64,000 nt of DNA from Phreatobacter sp. (GCF_016793595.1 NZ_JAEULY010000016.1:32001-96000), one strand, 5' to 3'. Positions 25,424-34,622 are shown, counted from the stretch's first letter. Notes: generated from the letters alone by a model not told the origin. Made by a program: numbers and translations.

Positions 25424-26161
25424 TCAAGACCAGATGGCGACAGGCAGCCCGTGCGCGTCGCGGCCAGGCGGATCGGGAAGGCTCTGCGCGATGCCGGCGA
25501 GGAGGCGGCGGGCAACCAGCGCGTTGACCGACGCGTCGAGCAGATCGTCCAGTCCCGCGCCGCGCGGCGAACGCTCCAGGAAGGCTTCCGGATAGCCCGC
25601 GGCCGCGAGCAGATCGCGGCGCAGGGCAAGGCCCGGAGCGTGGCCGCGCGACTTGACCTTCTTCGGCAAGGGCAGTGGCCGTTCGCCGCCGATCCGCCAG
25701 AAGGCGAGTTCGGGGTGCACTTCGAAGACCCGCGCGATCAGATCGGGCCGCGCGCGCAGCAGACGGTCGATCTCGCGAATCTTCGGGAACAGGTGGAAGG
25801 CCTGTTTCGACACCATGCGCGGCGGATCGGAGGTGTCGAGCGCCGCCGCGCAGGCATCGCGGTAATCGTCGCAGAACACGGCGCGTCGCGAAGGCACGGA
25901 AAAGACCGAGGACTGCCGCTCGCCGATCAGGGGGCGCACCAGCCGCTCCGGGCCGCGCCCGCCAGTGCCGCTGTGTTCCGGCAGGCCGATCGGCATATCG
26001 ACCGCGATTTTTTCGACGCCCTCGGTGAGTTCAGCGAAGTCGCGCGTTATCGTGACGCATGGCGCCAAAGTGCCTTCGGCGGCGATCGTCACGGCGATCC
26101 AGCCGGCGGGACACCCGTCGACGCCGCGCACGAGGAGCCGCTCCGGTCCGTCGGGAGGCAT
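25424..26161 (-). CDS. DUF429 family protein (RNase H-like fold)
   Basis: About 245 residues of DUF429, a family described as predicted nucleases with an RNase H-like fold. Recognisable parts are VRGVDGCPAGWIAV at the N-terminus, KIAVDMPIGLPE (acidic residue expected near the active centre), FSVPSRRAV and GLDDLLDASVNALVARRLLAG near the C-terminus. The function is not established. Three starts are possible (26161, 26182, 26194); the upstream two overlap the divergent mtgA start. I list the shortest because it leaves the two 5' ends apart. Confidence 0.78.
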   Translation of the reverse strand: MPPDGPERLLVRGVDGCPAGWIAVTIAAEGTLAPCVTITRDFAELTEGVEKIAVDMPIGLPEHSGTGGRGPERLVRPLIGERQSSVFSVPSRRAVFCDDYRDACAAALDTSDPPRMVSKQAFHLFPKIREIDRLLRARPDLIARVFEVHPELAFWRIGGERPLPLPKKVKSRGHAPGLALRRDLLAAAGYPEAFLERSPRGAGLDDLLDASVNALVARRLLAGIAQSLPDPPGRDAHGLPVAIWS

Positions 26162-26174
26162 TACCGCATTCGGA

Positions 26175-26849
26175 ATGGCCATGATCCGCCGCATCCTGCG
26201 CCGTCTGTTCCTCGCCGCCGTCGTTCTGGCGGCGATCCCGGTCGTCCTGACGCTTCTCTACACGGTCGTCACGCCGGTCTCGACCCGCATGGCGTGGCGC
26301 ACGGTGACGTTGCAGGGCGTGACGCGCATGCCCGTCGCGCTCGGTCAGGTAGCGCGCGCGGTGCCGGCGACGCTGATCGCCTCGGAGGATGCGCGGTTCT
26401 GCGCCCATCGCGGCGTCGACTGGCGCGAACTGATGGCCGTCATCGACAACGAGGACGGGCCCGCGCGCGGCGCCTCTACCCTGCCTATGCAGGTGGCGCG
26501 CAACCTGTTCCTCTGGCAGGGCGATACGGGCCCGACCGCCATGGTCCGCAAGGCGCTGGAAATACCGCTTGCCATGCTGATCGATGGCGTCTGGACCAAG
26601 CGGCGGATGATGGAAATCTATCTGAACATAGCGGAATGGGGGCCGGGCGGCGAGTTCGGCATCGAGGCCGGCGCGCGGCGCGCCTTCCGCAAGAGCGCGG
26701 CGGATCTCGGCGCCCGCGAGGCGGCTCTGCTGGTCTCGATCCTGCCCAATCCGATCCGGCGGAGTGCCAGCGCGCCAGGGACGGGCGTGCAGCGCAAGGC
26801 GGCGATCATTTCCCGCCGCGCCGGTTCCGCCGATACGAGCTGCCTGTGA
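26175..26849 (+). CDS. mtgA: monofunctional peptidoglycan transglycosylase
   Basis: A 224-residue GT51 glycosyltransferase with one N-terminal membrane helix (residues 8-30). Family motifs: SEDARFCAHRGVDW (catalytic Glu), GASTLPMQVARNLFLW and IYLNIAEWGPGGEFGIEAG. It polymerises lipid II into glycan strands without a transpeptidase domain. A second in-frame ATG at 26181 is equally likely. The start region overlaps possible starts of the divergent DUF429 gene, so transcription of one must begin inside the other or the true starts are internal. The Inh-like gene follows on the same strand. Confidence 0.92.
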   Translation: MAMIRRILRRLFLAAVVLAAIPVVLTLLYTVVTPVSTRMAWRTVTLQGVTRMPVALGQVARAVPATLIASEDARFCAHRGVDWRELMAVIDNEDGPARGASTLPMQVARNLFLWQGDTGPTAMVRKALEIPLAMLIDGVWTKRRMMEIYLNIAEWGPGGEFGIEAGARRAFRKSAADLGAREAALLVSILPNPIRRSASAPGTGVQRKAAIISRRAGSADTSCL

Positions 26850-26902
26850 TGCGCGGCCCGAGGGGATGGACGCTCGCGGCGCCTCTCGTCATAAATTCCC
26901 GC

Positions 26903-27607
26903 ATGCGGTTGTTGCTGGCAGCTGTTCTGGCCGTTTTCGCTCCCGGCGCCGCCGAGGCGCAGGCGCCCGCCGTCGATCCGGCCCAGATCGAACGCTCGGT
27001 CGGCCCATGGGAACTGTCCAACCCGGCCGGCGACCGGAAATGCGCCGTGACCTTCAAGCCCGAGCGTCTCGGTGCCGGCCGTGCCCTGCAGCTGGCGGAA
27101 GCCTGCGCGGTGACCTTCCCGGGCGTCGCCGGCATGGTCGCCTGGACGATCAGCCCGACCGGGGGCATCCGCTGGATGGACCGCGCCGGCACCGCCACCT
27201 TCGATTTCGACGAGACCGAGGTCGGCATTTTCGAATCGCTCCGGCTGGGCGATTCCAGTGTCTATTTCCTGACCAATCTCGGCCTTGCCGGCACGTCGCT
27301 GCCGACCGCCGACGATGTCGCGGGGCTCTGGACGCTCGGCCAGCCGCGGGGCCGCTCATTGTGCTCCCTGGCGCTCCGGCAGGAACTGGCGGCGGGCGCT
27401 GGCGCGCTGGAACAGCGCTTCGCCATCGAGGTCGCCGAGGGCTGCGAGCGTTCGGTCGCGGCGCTCGGCCTGTCGCACTGGCGGCTGGAGCGCGAGCTGC
27501 TCGTGCTCGGCGGCCGTGGCCAGTCCCTCACCTTCAAGCGCGAACCGGACGGACGCTGGCTCAAGACGCCGCCGGACAGCCGGCCGCTGGTGATGATCCG
27601 CCAGTAG
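26903..27607 (+). CDS. secreted protein with two Inh/AprI-like inhibitor domains
   Basis: A 234-residue protein with a signal peptide (MRLLLAAVLAVFAPGAAEAQ). The mature part has two repeats: one near residues 29-110 with SVGPWELSNPAGDRKCAVTF and a second near 140-220 with VAGLWTLGQPRGRSLCSLAL. Each has the Trp-x-Leu opening and conserved Cys of the AprI/Inh metalloprotease-inhibitor family, small beta-barrels that block serralysin-type proteases in the periplasm. A double-domain form is unusual. There is no protease gene nearby. An upstream in-frame ATG at 26849 overlaps the mtgA stop, but the signal peptide favours 26903. Confidence 0.75.
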   Translation: MRLLLAAVLAVFAPGAAEAQAPAVDPAQIERSVGPWELSNPAGDRKCAVTFKPERLGAGRALQLAEACAVTFPGVAGMVAWTISPTGGIRWMDRAGTATFDFDETEVGIFESLRLGDSSVYFLTNLGLAGTSLPTADDVAGLWTLGQPRGRSLCSLALRQELAAGAGALEQRFAIEVAEGCERSVAALGLSHWRLERELLVLGGRGQSLTFKREPDGRWLKTPPDSRPLVMIRQ

Positions 27608-27759
27608 ACCAGGAACGTGCGCGGGCTGCCGGAACTTGATTGCGCGGCGTTGCGGCCCTAGTGTCGGGCGTCGGGGCATCGCAGGTTCCCCGCCTCTCCA
27701 AGACGGTTCCCGTCCAAGTCCTGCTCTGAGGTTCGCGTGCCGACGCGGACAGGAGCGCG

Positions 27760-28836
27760 ATGATGAACGCAGGATCGTCTTCCCTGTCGATGCCCACAAT
27801 TTCCAGGCCGGACAAACCGCTCGGCCGCGTCGCCATCCTGTGGCGGGGCGATGATGCGGAGCGCCGCAACGCGGCCCCGCAGGCCAGCCGGTTCAAGGCG
27901 GTCTTCGCCGCGCTCGCCGATGCCGGAATCCATGCCGAGCCGATGGTCTACGAGGACGATGTCCTCGATGCCGCGCGTGAGCGGCTTGTCGCCTTTGACG
28001 GCGTGCTCGTCTGGGTCAATCCGATCCACGAAGGGCGCAACCGTTCCCGTCTCGATGCCTTGCTGCGCGAGGTCGCGGCGCGCGGCCCCTGGGTGAGCGC
28101 GCACCCCGATGTGATCCTCAAGATGGGTACCAAGGAGGTGCTCCACAGCACCCGCGCGATGGGCTGGGGCAGTGACACGGCGCTCTACCGGACAGCCGAG
28201 GTCATGCACGCGGAACTGCCGGCGCGGCTGGCAGCCGGGCCGCGCGTGATCAAGCGCAACCGTGGCAATGGCGGCCAGGGCGTCTGGAAGGTCGAGGCAC
28301 TGGCAAGCCCCGGTGGCCAGGCGATGGTGCGCGTGCTGGACGCCACGGCCGACCGGTCGGAGGACCTGATGCTGGAGGCGTTTCTCGGCCGGTGCGCCGA
28401 TTACTTCGAGGACGGCTGCGTGATCGACCAGCCGTTCCAGGCGCGCCTCCCAGAGGGCGTGGTGCGTTGCTACATGGCTGGCGACCGCTGTGCCGGCTTT
28501 GGCCACCAGAAGGTCAAGGCGCTGGTCGGTGCGCCCGAGGCGCGGGCCGGGGCGGGGCCGCGGCTCTACACGTCCGAAGCCGATCCGCGCTTCCAGCGCC
28601 TGCGCCGGCTGATGGAGGACGAATGGGTGCCGCAGATGATCTCCCTCCTGGACATCGCGCCGCGCGACCTGCCGATGATCTGGGACGCGGATTTCATGCT
28701 CGGTTCGCCTGGCTCCGACGGGGCCGATAGCTACGTGCTCGGCGAAATCAACGTCAGCTCGGTGTTTCCTATTCCCGACGAGGCGCCCGTTGCGATCGCA
28801 CGCCGTGTCTCCGAACGGCTGCGCCCGACGGCCTGA
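27760..28836 (+). CDS. Cj0069 family protein
   Basis: A 358-residue protein matching the Cj0069 family: RVAILWRGDDAERRNA near residue 24, GVLVWVNPIHEGRNRSRLD near 85, VIKRNRGNGGQGVWKVE near 160 and VLGEINVSSVFPIP near the C-terminus. The Lys-rich glycine loop and the terminal Glu-Ile-Asn resemble ATP-grasp enzymes, so a ligase is possible, but no reaction is known. Two adjacent ATG codons (27760, 27763) follow AGGAG at 27751. It is convergent with radC; no operon partner is seen. Confidence 0.85.
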   Translation: MMNAGSSSLSMPTISRPDKPLGRVAILWRGDDAERRNAAPQASRFKAVFAALADAGIHAEPMVYEDDVLDAARERLVAFDGVLVWVNPIHEGRNRSRLDALLREVAARGPWVSAHPDVILKMGTKEVLHSTRAMGWGSDTALYRTAEVMHAELPARLAAGPRVIKRNRGNGGQGVWKVEALASPGGQAMVRVLDATADRSEDLMLEAFLGRCADYFEDGCVIDQPFQARLPEGVVRCYMAGDRCAGFGHQKVKALVGAPEARAGAGPRLYTSEADPRFQRLRRLMEDEWVPQMISLLDIAPRDLPMIWDADFMLGSPGSDGADSYVLGEINVSSVFPIPDEAPVAIARRVSERLRPTA

Positions 28837-28837
28837 C

Positions 28838-28849
28838 CGGACCGGTCCG
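28838..28849. other. palindrome between convergent genes
   Basis: CGGACCGGTCCG is a perfect 12-base palindrome in the 30-base gap between the Cj0069-family and radC stops. It could contribute to termination in either direction, but the stem would be short and no T-run follows. Confidence 0.25.
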
Positions 28850-28866
28850 CGCCCGAGGCGGCGGGG

Positions 28867-29583
28867 TCAGCCGATCAGACGCAGGGCGCGGAAGCTCGCA
28901 TGGCCCTCGCGCCCGACAATGATGTGATCGTGGACCGCGATGCCGAGGGGGCCGGCGATGTCGATGATCTGTTTCGTCATGACGATGTCGGCATGGGACG
29001 GGGTCGGATCGCCCGAAGGGTGGTTGTGGACGAGGATGATCGCGGTCGCCGACAGTTCCAGCGCGCGTTTCACCACCTCGCGCGGATAGACAGGCGTGTG
29101 ATCGACCGTCCCCTCGCCCTGCACCTCGTCGGCGATCAGGACGTTCTTCTTGTCGAGATAGAGCAGACGAAACTGCTCGCGCTCGGCATAGGCCATGGCG
29201 GTGCGGCAGTAGTCGATGAGCGTGCTCCACGACGACAGGACGGGCCGCTGGAGCACCTTCGTCCGGCCGATGCGGATGGCGGTGGCGTGGACCAGTTTCA
29301 GTTCGGCGACGATGCCAGCCGAGACGCCGTCGACCTCGGCGAGCCGCAGCTCCGGCGCGGCGACAACCTCGGCGAAGGAGCCGAAGCGCTTCAACAGCGC
29401 CTTGGCGAGCGGCTTCACGTCGCGGCGCGGCACGGCGCGGAACAGGACCAGCTCGAGCAGTTCGTAATCCGCCAGCGTGTCGGCACCGGCATCCCGGAAC
29501 CTGGCCCTCAAGCGCTCGCGATGGCCATGGAAATGCGGCGCTTCGGCAAAGCCCGAACGATTCGGCTCCGTTTCGCTCGCCAT
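28867..29583 (-). CDS. radC: RadC family protein (JAB/MPN domain)
   Basis: A 238-residue protein with a helix-hairpin-helix N-terminal half ([18 protein letters not shown]) and a C-terminal JAB1/MPN-like metal site [14 protein letters not shown], as in RadC/YeeS. Despite the name, a repair role is not proven in the family. The start at 29583 ([12 protein letters not shown]) was preferred to an upstream in-frame Met at 29748, which would overlap the divergent acuI-type gene and lacks similarity. Confidence 0.9.
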   Translation of the reverse strand: MASETEPNRSGFAEAPHFHGHRERLRARFRDAGADTLADYELLELVLFRAVPRRDVKPLAKALLKRFGSFAEVVAAPELRLAEVDGVSAGIVAELKLVHATAIRIGRTKVLQRPVLSSWSTLIDYCRTAMAYAEREQFRLLYLDKKNVLIADEVQGEGTVDHTPVYPREVVKRALELSATAIILVHNHPSGDPTPSHADIVMTKQIIDIAGPLGIAVHDHIIVGREGHASFRALRLIG

Positions 29584-29741
29584 TTCCGGTACTCCTGCCC
29601 GAAACGGTAGCGGAGCCTTGCAGCCCCTCGCGCTCCGGTCGAATACGGATGGCCGGGGATCGGCCGTTCGGCTGAAGTCCGGCCCCTTGCCGCCGGCGCG
29701 GGGCGGGCCGACCTTGTCGGCCGCAATCAGGAGTTCCGCAT

Positions 29742-30728
29742 ATGGCAAGGTTCAGGGCAGTCGTGATCACGAAGGGCGAGGCGGGCACCAGTGCCGCGCT
29801 GACCTCGTTCGACGAAGCCGAACTCATGGACGGCGACGTGACCGTGCGGGTGTCGCACTCGACGCTCAACTACAAGGACGGGCTCGCGTTGACGGGCAAG
29901 GCGCCGGTCGTGCGCCGCTTCCCGATGATTCCGGGCATTGACCTGGCCGGCGTGGTCGAAACCTCGTCCCATACCGATTTCAAACCCGGTGATGCGGTCA
30001 TTCTCAACGGTTGGGGCACGGGCGAGACCCATCTCGGGGCCTATGCCGAGAAGTCGCGGGTCAAGGGCGACTGGCTGGTCCCCCTGCCGGCCGGCCTGTC
30101 GGCGGCCGAGGCCATGGCCATCGGTACGGCAGGCTATACGGCGATGCTCTGCGTCATGGCGCTGGAGCGGCACGGCATCACGCCGGATCGCGGGCCGATG
30201 CTGGTGACCGGGGCCGCCGGCGGCGTCGGATCGGTCGCGACGGCGCTGCTGGCGACGCTCGGTTACCATGTCATCGCCTCGACCGGGCGGCCGCAGGAGG
30301 CCGACTATCTCAAGGGCCTCGGCGCTGCCGAGATCATCGATCGCAACGAGCTTTCCGCGCCCGGAAAGCCACTTGGCAAGGAGCGCTGGGCCGGCGCGGT
30401 GGATTCGGTCGGCTCGCACACGCTGGCCAATGCCTTGGCCATGACGCGCTATGGCGGCGCGGTCGCCGCCTGCGGCCTCGCGCAGGGCATGGACCTGCCG
30501 GCTTCGGTGGCGCCCTTCATCCTGCGCGGCGTCTCGCTGCTTGGCGTCGATTCGGTGATGGCGCCCAAGGCGCTGCGGCTGGAGGCCTGGTCGCGGCTCG
30601 CACGCGACCTCGACCGCGCCAGGCTGCAGGCGATTACCTCGACCATTCCGCTGGAAGGCGCGATCGATGCCGGCAAGGCCATCATCGAGGGACGCATCCG
30701 CGGCCGCGTCGTCGTCACGATCGGGTGA
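29742..30728 (+). CDS. acuI: acrylyl-CoA reductase family (AcuI-type) oxidoreductase
   Basis: A 328-residue zinc-independent medium-chain dehydrogenase/reductase. The NADPH-binding [17 protein letters not shown] is near residue 157, and the N-terminal part has [16 protein letters not shown] and [10 protein letters not shown], all typical of the YhdH/AcuI group. The product runs full length to GRVVVTIG. AcuI reduces acrylyl-CoA to propionyl-CoA with NADPH, which detoxifies acrylate from DMSP or 3-hydroxypropionate metabolism. Other quinone-oxidoreductase-like activities are possible. No DMSP lyase is in the window. Confidence 0.85.
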   Translation: MARFRAVVITKGEAGTSAALTSFDEAELMDGDVTVRVSHSTLNYKDGLALTGKAPVVRRFPMIPGIDLAGVVETSSHTDFKPGDAVILNGWGTGETHLGAYAEKSRVKGDWLVPLPAGLSAAEAMAIGTAGYTAMLCVMALERHGITPDRGPMLVTGAAGGVGSVATALLATLGYHVIASTGRPQEADYLKGLGAAEIIDRNELSAPGKPLGKERWAGAVDSVGSHTLANALAMTRYGGAVAACGLAQGMDLPASVAPFILRGVSLLGVDSVMAPKALRLEAWSRLARDLDRARLQAITSTIPLEGAIDAGKAIIEGRIRGRVVVTIG

Positions 30729-30789
30729 GACCCTGCTCGGAACCGCAGAGCGGCGGGGCGCGTTGTCCCGCCGCCAGAAGAGGGGCCCG

Positions 30790-31269
30790 ATGACCGAAAC
30801 CCGCCGCGCCTTCCTGACGCTTCTTGCCGGGCTCATTGCCGCGCCCGCGCCGGTGCTGGCGCAGGCCGGTTACGCGCCGCCCATGCCGGGGCAGGCGCCG
30901 CCCACCTTCGGCGATGGACCGCGATTCAACGAGGAACTGCTGCGGCAGCAACAGATCCAGCGCCAGCAGTTCGACGACTTCCAGCGCAGCCAGCAGCGTG
31001 AAAGCCAGCGCAACCTCGACACGCTCCGTCGCCAGCAGGGCGACCAGCGCCGTGCTCTCGACGGCATCCAGCAGGGCCGTCTCGACCATGAGCGGCGGAT
31101 GACAGGCCAGCGCCGGCTTCAGGTGCAGGGACGCCGTTCGCGCAGGCCGCTGACCGATGCCGAACGCGATCGCATCAATGCGGCGGCGGGCGGTTCGACC
31201 CGTTCGTCGACACCGAGCATCCTGATCGAGGACGGTCCGCGCCGGCGCGCGCGGCGCCGGCGGCGCTAA
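30790..31269 (+). CDS. exported Gln/Arg-rich hypothetical protein
   Basis: A 159-residue protein with a twin-arginine-like signal (ETRRAFLTLLAGLIAAPAP, cleavage after VLAQ). The mature part is highly charged and rich in Gln and Arg, with a probable coiled-coil at about residues 50-110, and ends in a run of Arg residues. No domain is recognised. It lies 61 bases after the acuI-type gene on the same strand. Confidence 0.6.
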   Translation: MTETRRAFLTLLAGLIAAPAPVLAQAGYAPPMPGQAPPTFGDGPRFNEELLRQQQIQRQQFDDFQRSQQRESQRNLDTLRRQQGDQRRALDGIQQGRLDHERRMTGQRRLQVQGRRSRRPLTDAERDRINAAAGGSTRSSTPSILIEDGPRRRARRRRR

Positions 31270-31441
31270 CCGCGCTGCAAATCCGCCGTTGCGGTATGCG
31301 GTTGTTGGTGCAGGATTGTTGTCTGCCGTTCATCGCAACGGCGGAGTTTCGCCCGAAACCGGACAAGACCCCGTCATCCGGCCCGAAGACAGTCAAGACC
31401 GGCAGCCGATCCCGTCGGCTGGGGCAACAGAGGAAACGACC

Positions 31442-31831
31442 ATGATCCTCAGATCGACAATCCTGGCTCTCGGCCTCGCCGTGACCTCCATCGTGGCGGC
31501 CCCGCAGGCCGCCGTTGCGCAGACCGAAGACCAGCTGGCCTCTCCGGAATATCGAGGCGATGCGCCCAGCCGCGGCTGGCGCGGCGATCGCTGGCGGGAT
31601 GATCGCTGGCGTGATCCGCCGCCGCGCCCCTATCCGCGGCCGGACTACTATCGTCCGCCGCCGCCGACCTATGGCGGTCCGGGCTGCCGCATCTTTTATC
31701 GCGACGATGGCTGGGGCGGGCGTCAGGCTTTGCGCGAGTGCCAGGTCTGCGAACCCGTCTGGGTGCGCGACCCCTGGGGCAACAGCTATCGCGAGAACCG
31801 CTGCCGCCGCGTCGTCCAGCGCATAGGCTGA
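31442..31831 (+). CDS. small secreted Arg/Trp/Pro-rich protein
   Basis: A 129-residue protein with a clear signal peptide (MILRSTILALGLAVTSIVA, cleavage after AVAQ). The centre holds repeats of Trp, Arg and Asp (GWRGDRWRDDRWRD), then a Pro/Tyr stretch (PPPRPYPRPDYYRPPPP). The C-terminal third has four Cys residues (GCRIFY, ECQVCEP, NRCRRV) that may form disulfides. No family is assigned with certainty; similar short periplasmic proteins occur in Rhizobiales. It stands alone, 57 bases before the TAXI gene. Confidence 0.65.
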   Translation: MILRSTILALGLAVTSIVAAPQAAVAQTEDQLASPEYRGDAPSRGWRGDRWRDDRWRDPPPRPYPRPDYYRPPPPTYGGPGCRIFYRDDGWGGRQALRECQVCEPVWVRDPWGNSYRENRCRRVVQRIG

Positions 31832-31888
31832 ACCGGCTGGCGCTTGCATCGCAAAATGGCCATGTTCGGCTAGGAGCTTTGGCCGGAC

Positions 31889-33259
31889 ATGTCCAGAACG
31901 CGCCTCGTCATCTTCAGCATCGTCTGCGCCTTGATCGGTTTCGCGGCGCTGGCGACGTTCTGGTACAATCGTCCGACGACGGTCAGTTTCGCCGTCGGTC
32001 CGGCCGGCTCGGAATCGGCCAAATTCGTTGATGCGCTGCGTCTGGCGCTCCAGCGCGAGCGGTCGAGCGTCAGGCTGCGGCTGGTCTCATCCGATTCGCC
32101 GAGCGACAGCGCCGGACGCATCGAGCGAGGCGATGTCGATCTCGCCGTCGTGCGCGCGGATATTTCCTTTCCACCGACGGCGGTCGCCATCGCCGTCTGG
32201 CAGCGCAATCCGGTCATCCTCGCGGCCCCCGCCGGTTCCGGCATCGAGCGCTGGACCGACCTTCCCGGCAAGACCATCGGGGTGATGGGCCGTGGCATCG
32301 GTTTCAACATCCGGTTGATCCAGACGATCCTGCGCGAGCACGGCGTCCAGCCGTCGGCCGTCAACATCGTCGAGGTCCTGCCGTGGGAAACCGCCGAGAT
32401 GGTCCGCAAGAAGACGATCCACGGGCTTGTCACGATCGGTCCACCCGCGTCGAAGCCGGTCGCCGACGCCATGGCCGGCCTGATCCGCGAGACGCCCGGT
32501 GGCAATGTCACGCTCGTACCCGTGCGTGAGGCCGAGGCGATCGCCGATCGTGTGTCCTTCCTCGAATCGGTCGATGTGGTGCCGGGCTCGTTCGGCTCCA
32601 ATCCGCCGCGTCCGGCTGAAACCTTCCCGACGCTCGGCGTGCTGCACTATCTCGTCGCGCGGCGCGGGCTCGACGATTCTCTCGCCTCGGAATTCACGCA
32701 GCAGCTGTTCACGCTGCGACCGACGCTCTCGACGCAGCATCCGATCGCGCTGCGCATCGAGGTGCCCGACACCGAGAAGGGTTCGTCCGTCCAGGTCCAT
32801 CCCGGCGCGCTGGCCTATCTGACCGGCGAACAGAAGACCTTTGTCGAGCGTTACAGCGATTATCTCTATCTCGGCATATTCGGCCTGTCGCTCGGCGGCT
32901 CTGCCATCGCAGCGCTGGCCGGCTATCTCGGCTTCGGCCGCCGCGAGCGCGATCCGCGGCAATTGCCCGAAGTTCTCGTCCTCCTGCGCGATGCGCGCGC
33001 GACCGACGATCCGGACGTGCTGGATGGCATCGCGCACCGGTCCGACGACATTTTTGTCGAGGCCGTGGAGGCGTCGAAGAGCGCGAACTTCGATCAGAAC
33101 CGCTTCGCTACCTTGATGCTGGCCCTCGACCGGCTCAACGCCGCCATCGCCGACCGTCGCCGCGTCATGGCGATGATGTACGACGAGGAAGAGGAACCCC
33201 AGGCGCGACCGGTCGGGCAGGCGGAGCCCGTCGCCCTGCCGGTAGCCTCGCGGGGGTGA
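31889..33259 (+). CDS. membrane-anchored TAXI-family solute-binding protein
   Basis: A 456-residue protein with an N-terminal membrane anchor (residues 6-24), a TAXI-type binding domain (about 30-310; FAVGPAGSESAKF, GDVDLAVVRADISFP, LPGKTIGVMGRGIGFN), a second membrane segment near 325-350 (LYLGIFGLSLGGSAIAALAG) and about 105 cytoplasmic residues ending in an acidic patch. Classical TAXI proteins of TRAP transporters are freely periplasmic and accompany DctM permeases; none is present here. The extra membrane helix and cytoplasmic tail suggest a sensory or scaffolding role instead of transport, which is inference. fur follows after 54 bases. Confidence 0.82.
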   Translation: MSRTRLVIFSIVCALIGFAALATFWYNRPTTVSFAVGPAGSESAKFVDALRLALQRERSSVRLRLVSSDSPSDSAGRIERGDVDLAVVRADISFPPTAVAIAVWQRNPVILAAPAGSGIERWTDLPGKTIGVMGRGIGFNIRLIQTILREHGVQPSAVNIVEVLPWETAEMVRKKTIHGLVTIGPPASKPVADAMAGLIRETPGGNVTLVPVREAEAIADRVSFLESVDVVPGSFGSNPPRPAETFPTLGVLHYLVARRGLDDSLASEFTQQLFTLRPTLSTQHPIALRIEVPDTEKGSSVQVHPGALAYLTGEQKTFVERYSDYLYLGIFGLSLGGSAIAALAGYLGFGRRERDPRQLPEVLVLLRDARATDDPDVLDGIAHRSDDIFVEAVEASKSANFDQNRFATLMLALDRLNAAIADRRRVMAMMYDEEEEPQARPVGQAEPVALPVASRG

Positions 33260-33313
33260 CGGAGGCGGAACCCGGCGCTATAGGTGCCAACCTGTGCGGC
33301 AAGGAGGGTTTCG

Positions 33314-33754
33314 GTGGCATCGGCGAAGACAGGCGGTCCCAGCAACGCGATCGAGGAGGCCTGCATCGCCAAGGGCATGCGGATGACCGACCAGCGACGC
33401 GTCATCGCGGGTGTCATCTCCGCCGCCGAGGACCATCCCGACGTCGAGGAACTGCACCGACGCGCCAGCGCGGTCGATTCCAACATCTCGCTGTCGACGG
33501 TCTATCGCACCGTCAAGCTGTTCGAGGATTCCGGCATCATCACGCGCCACGCCTTCGGCGACGGGCGCGCGCGCTACGAGCCGATCCCCGAGGCGCACCA
33601 CGACCATCTGATCGATCTCCGCTCGGGACAGGTCATCGAGTTTCAGTCCGAGGAGATCGAGCGCCTGCAGGCCGAAGTCGCCCGCAAGCTCGGCTACAAG
33701 CTCGTCGATCACCGTCTCGAACTCTATTGCGTGCCACTTGATGAAGAGCGCTGA
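33314..33754 (+). CDS. fur: Fur/Mur family metalloregulator
   Basis: A 146-residue Fur-type regulator with a GTG start preceded by AAGGAGG (33301-33307). The winged-helix DNA-binding region is about residues 15-85 (MTDQRRVIAGVI, SLSTVYRTVKLFED), and the metal site includes HHDHLIDL. The CXXC zinc motif of E. coli Fur is replaced by DLRSG, as in alphaproteobacterial Fur/Mur proteins, which often sense manganese rather than iron. Whether this one is Fur or Mur cannot be told. The end overlaps plsC by 14 bases, so the two are coupled. Confidence 0.88.
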   Translation: MASAKTGGPSNAIEEACIAKGMRMTDQRRVIAGVISAAEDHPDVEELHRRASAVDSNISLSTVYRTVKLFEDSGIITRHAFGDGRARYEPIPEAHHDHLIDLRSGQVIEFQSEEIERLQAEVARKLGYKLVDHRLELYCVPLDEER

Positions 33755-34607
33755 CCGTCCGGGAACCGAATTCGGGCGCGGGGGCCCTAGTGTCTTCGAC
33801 ACGATCCGGGCGGCGGTCTGGGTTCTGATCCTCATCGTCGCGGCGCTGTTCATCCTGCCGGCGCAGATGATCGCCCACGGTTTCGGCCTGTCGGCCAGAC
33901 GGCGAATTCCGATGGTGTTCCACCGGCTTGTTCTGCGCGCCCTCGGCGCCAGGGTCACAGTGCGCGGCGAGCCGACGGAACACCGTCCTGTGCTGTTCGT
34001 GCCGAACCACGTCTCATGGATGGACATCATGGTGCTGGGCGCCTTCTCGCCCATGTCCTTCGTCGCCAAGTCGGAAATCGCCAGCTGGCCGCTGTTCGGC
34101 TATCTCGCCAAGCTCCAGCGCTCGATCTTCGTCGACCGCGAGCGCCGGCAGTCGACCTCCAGGACCGCCAACGAGATGATCGACCGGATGCGCGAGGGCG
34201 AGCCGGTGGTGCTGTTCGCCGAGGGCACCTCGTCGGACGGCAATCGCGTCATGCGCTTTCGCGCGGCGCTGATCGGCGCGGCCGAGAGCCTGTCCAAGGC
34301 GACGGGCGAGACCGTCTGGATCCAGCCCATCGCGCTGGCCTACCGGCGGATCAACGGCCTGCCGTCCGGGCGCCAGCACCGGCCGCGCATTTCGTGGATC
34401 GGCGATATCGAGCTGATTCCGCATGCCTGGGCGTTGCTGAAGGACGGGGCCGTTGATGTCGACCTGATCTTCGGCAATCCCGTGCCCTTCGATCCGCAGG
34501 CCGAGCGCAAGGCGATCGCCCTGTATCTCGAACAGCGCGTGCGCTTCCTGCACTCCGCGGCCCTGACCGGCAAGGAAGAACACCTGCCGCCGCTCGCCGC
34601 CCTCTGA
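33741..34607 (+). CDS. plsC: 1-acylglycerol-3-phosphate O-acyltransferase
   Basis: A 288-residue membrane-bound acyltransferase making phosphatidic acid from lysophosphatidic acid. The catalytic NHxxxD box is NHVSWMD (near residue 92), with further PlsC blocks KSEIASWPLFGYLA, IFVDRER and LFAEGTSS. An N-terminal hydrophobic helix is at about 25-45. The gene overlaps the fur 3' end by 14 bases. In many Rhizobiales fur/mur-plsC is followed by miaB; here addA comes next in the opposite direction. Confidence 0.9.
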   Translation: MKSADRPGTEFGRGGPSVFDTIRAAVWVLILIVAALFILPAQMIAHGFGLSARRRIPMVFHRLVLRALGARVTVRGEPTEHRPVLFVPNHVSWMDIMVLGAFSPMSFVAKSEIASWPLFGYLAKLQRSIFVDRERRQSTSRTANEMIDRMREGEPVVLFAEGTSSDGNRVMRFRAALIGAAESLSKATGETVWIQPIALAYRRINGLPSGRQHRPRISWIGDIELIPHAWALLKDGAVDVDLIFGNPVPFDPQAERKAIALYLEQRVRFLHSAALTGKEEHLPPLAAL

Positions 34608-34622
34608 CCGGGAAAGGTCCAG

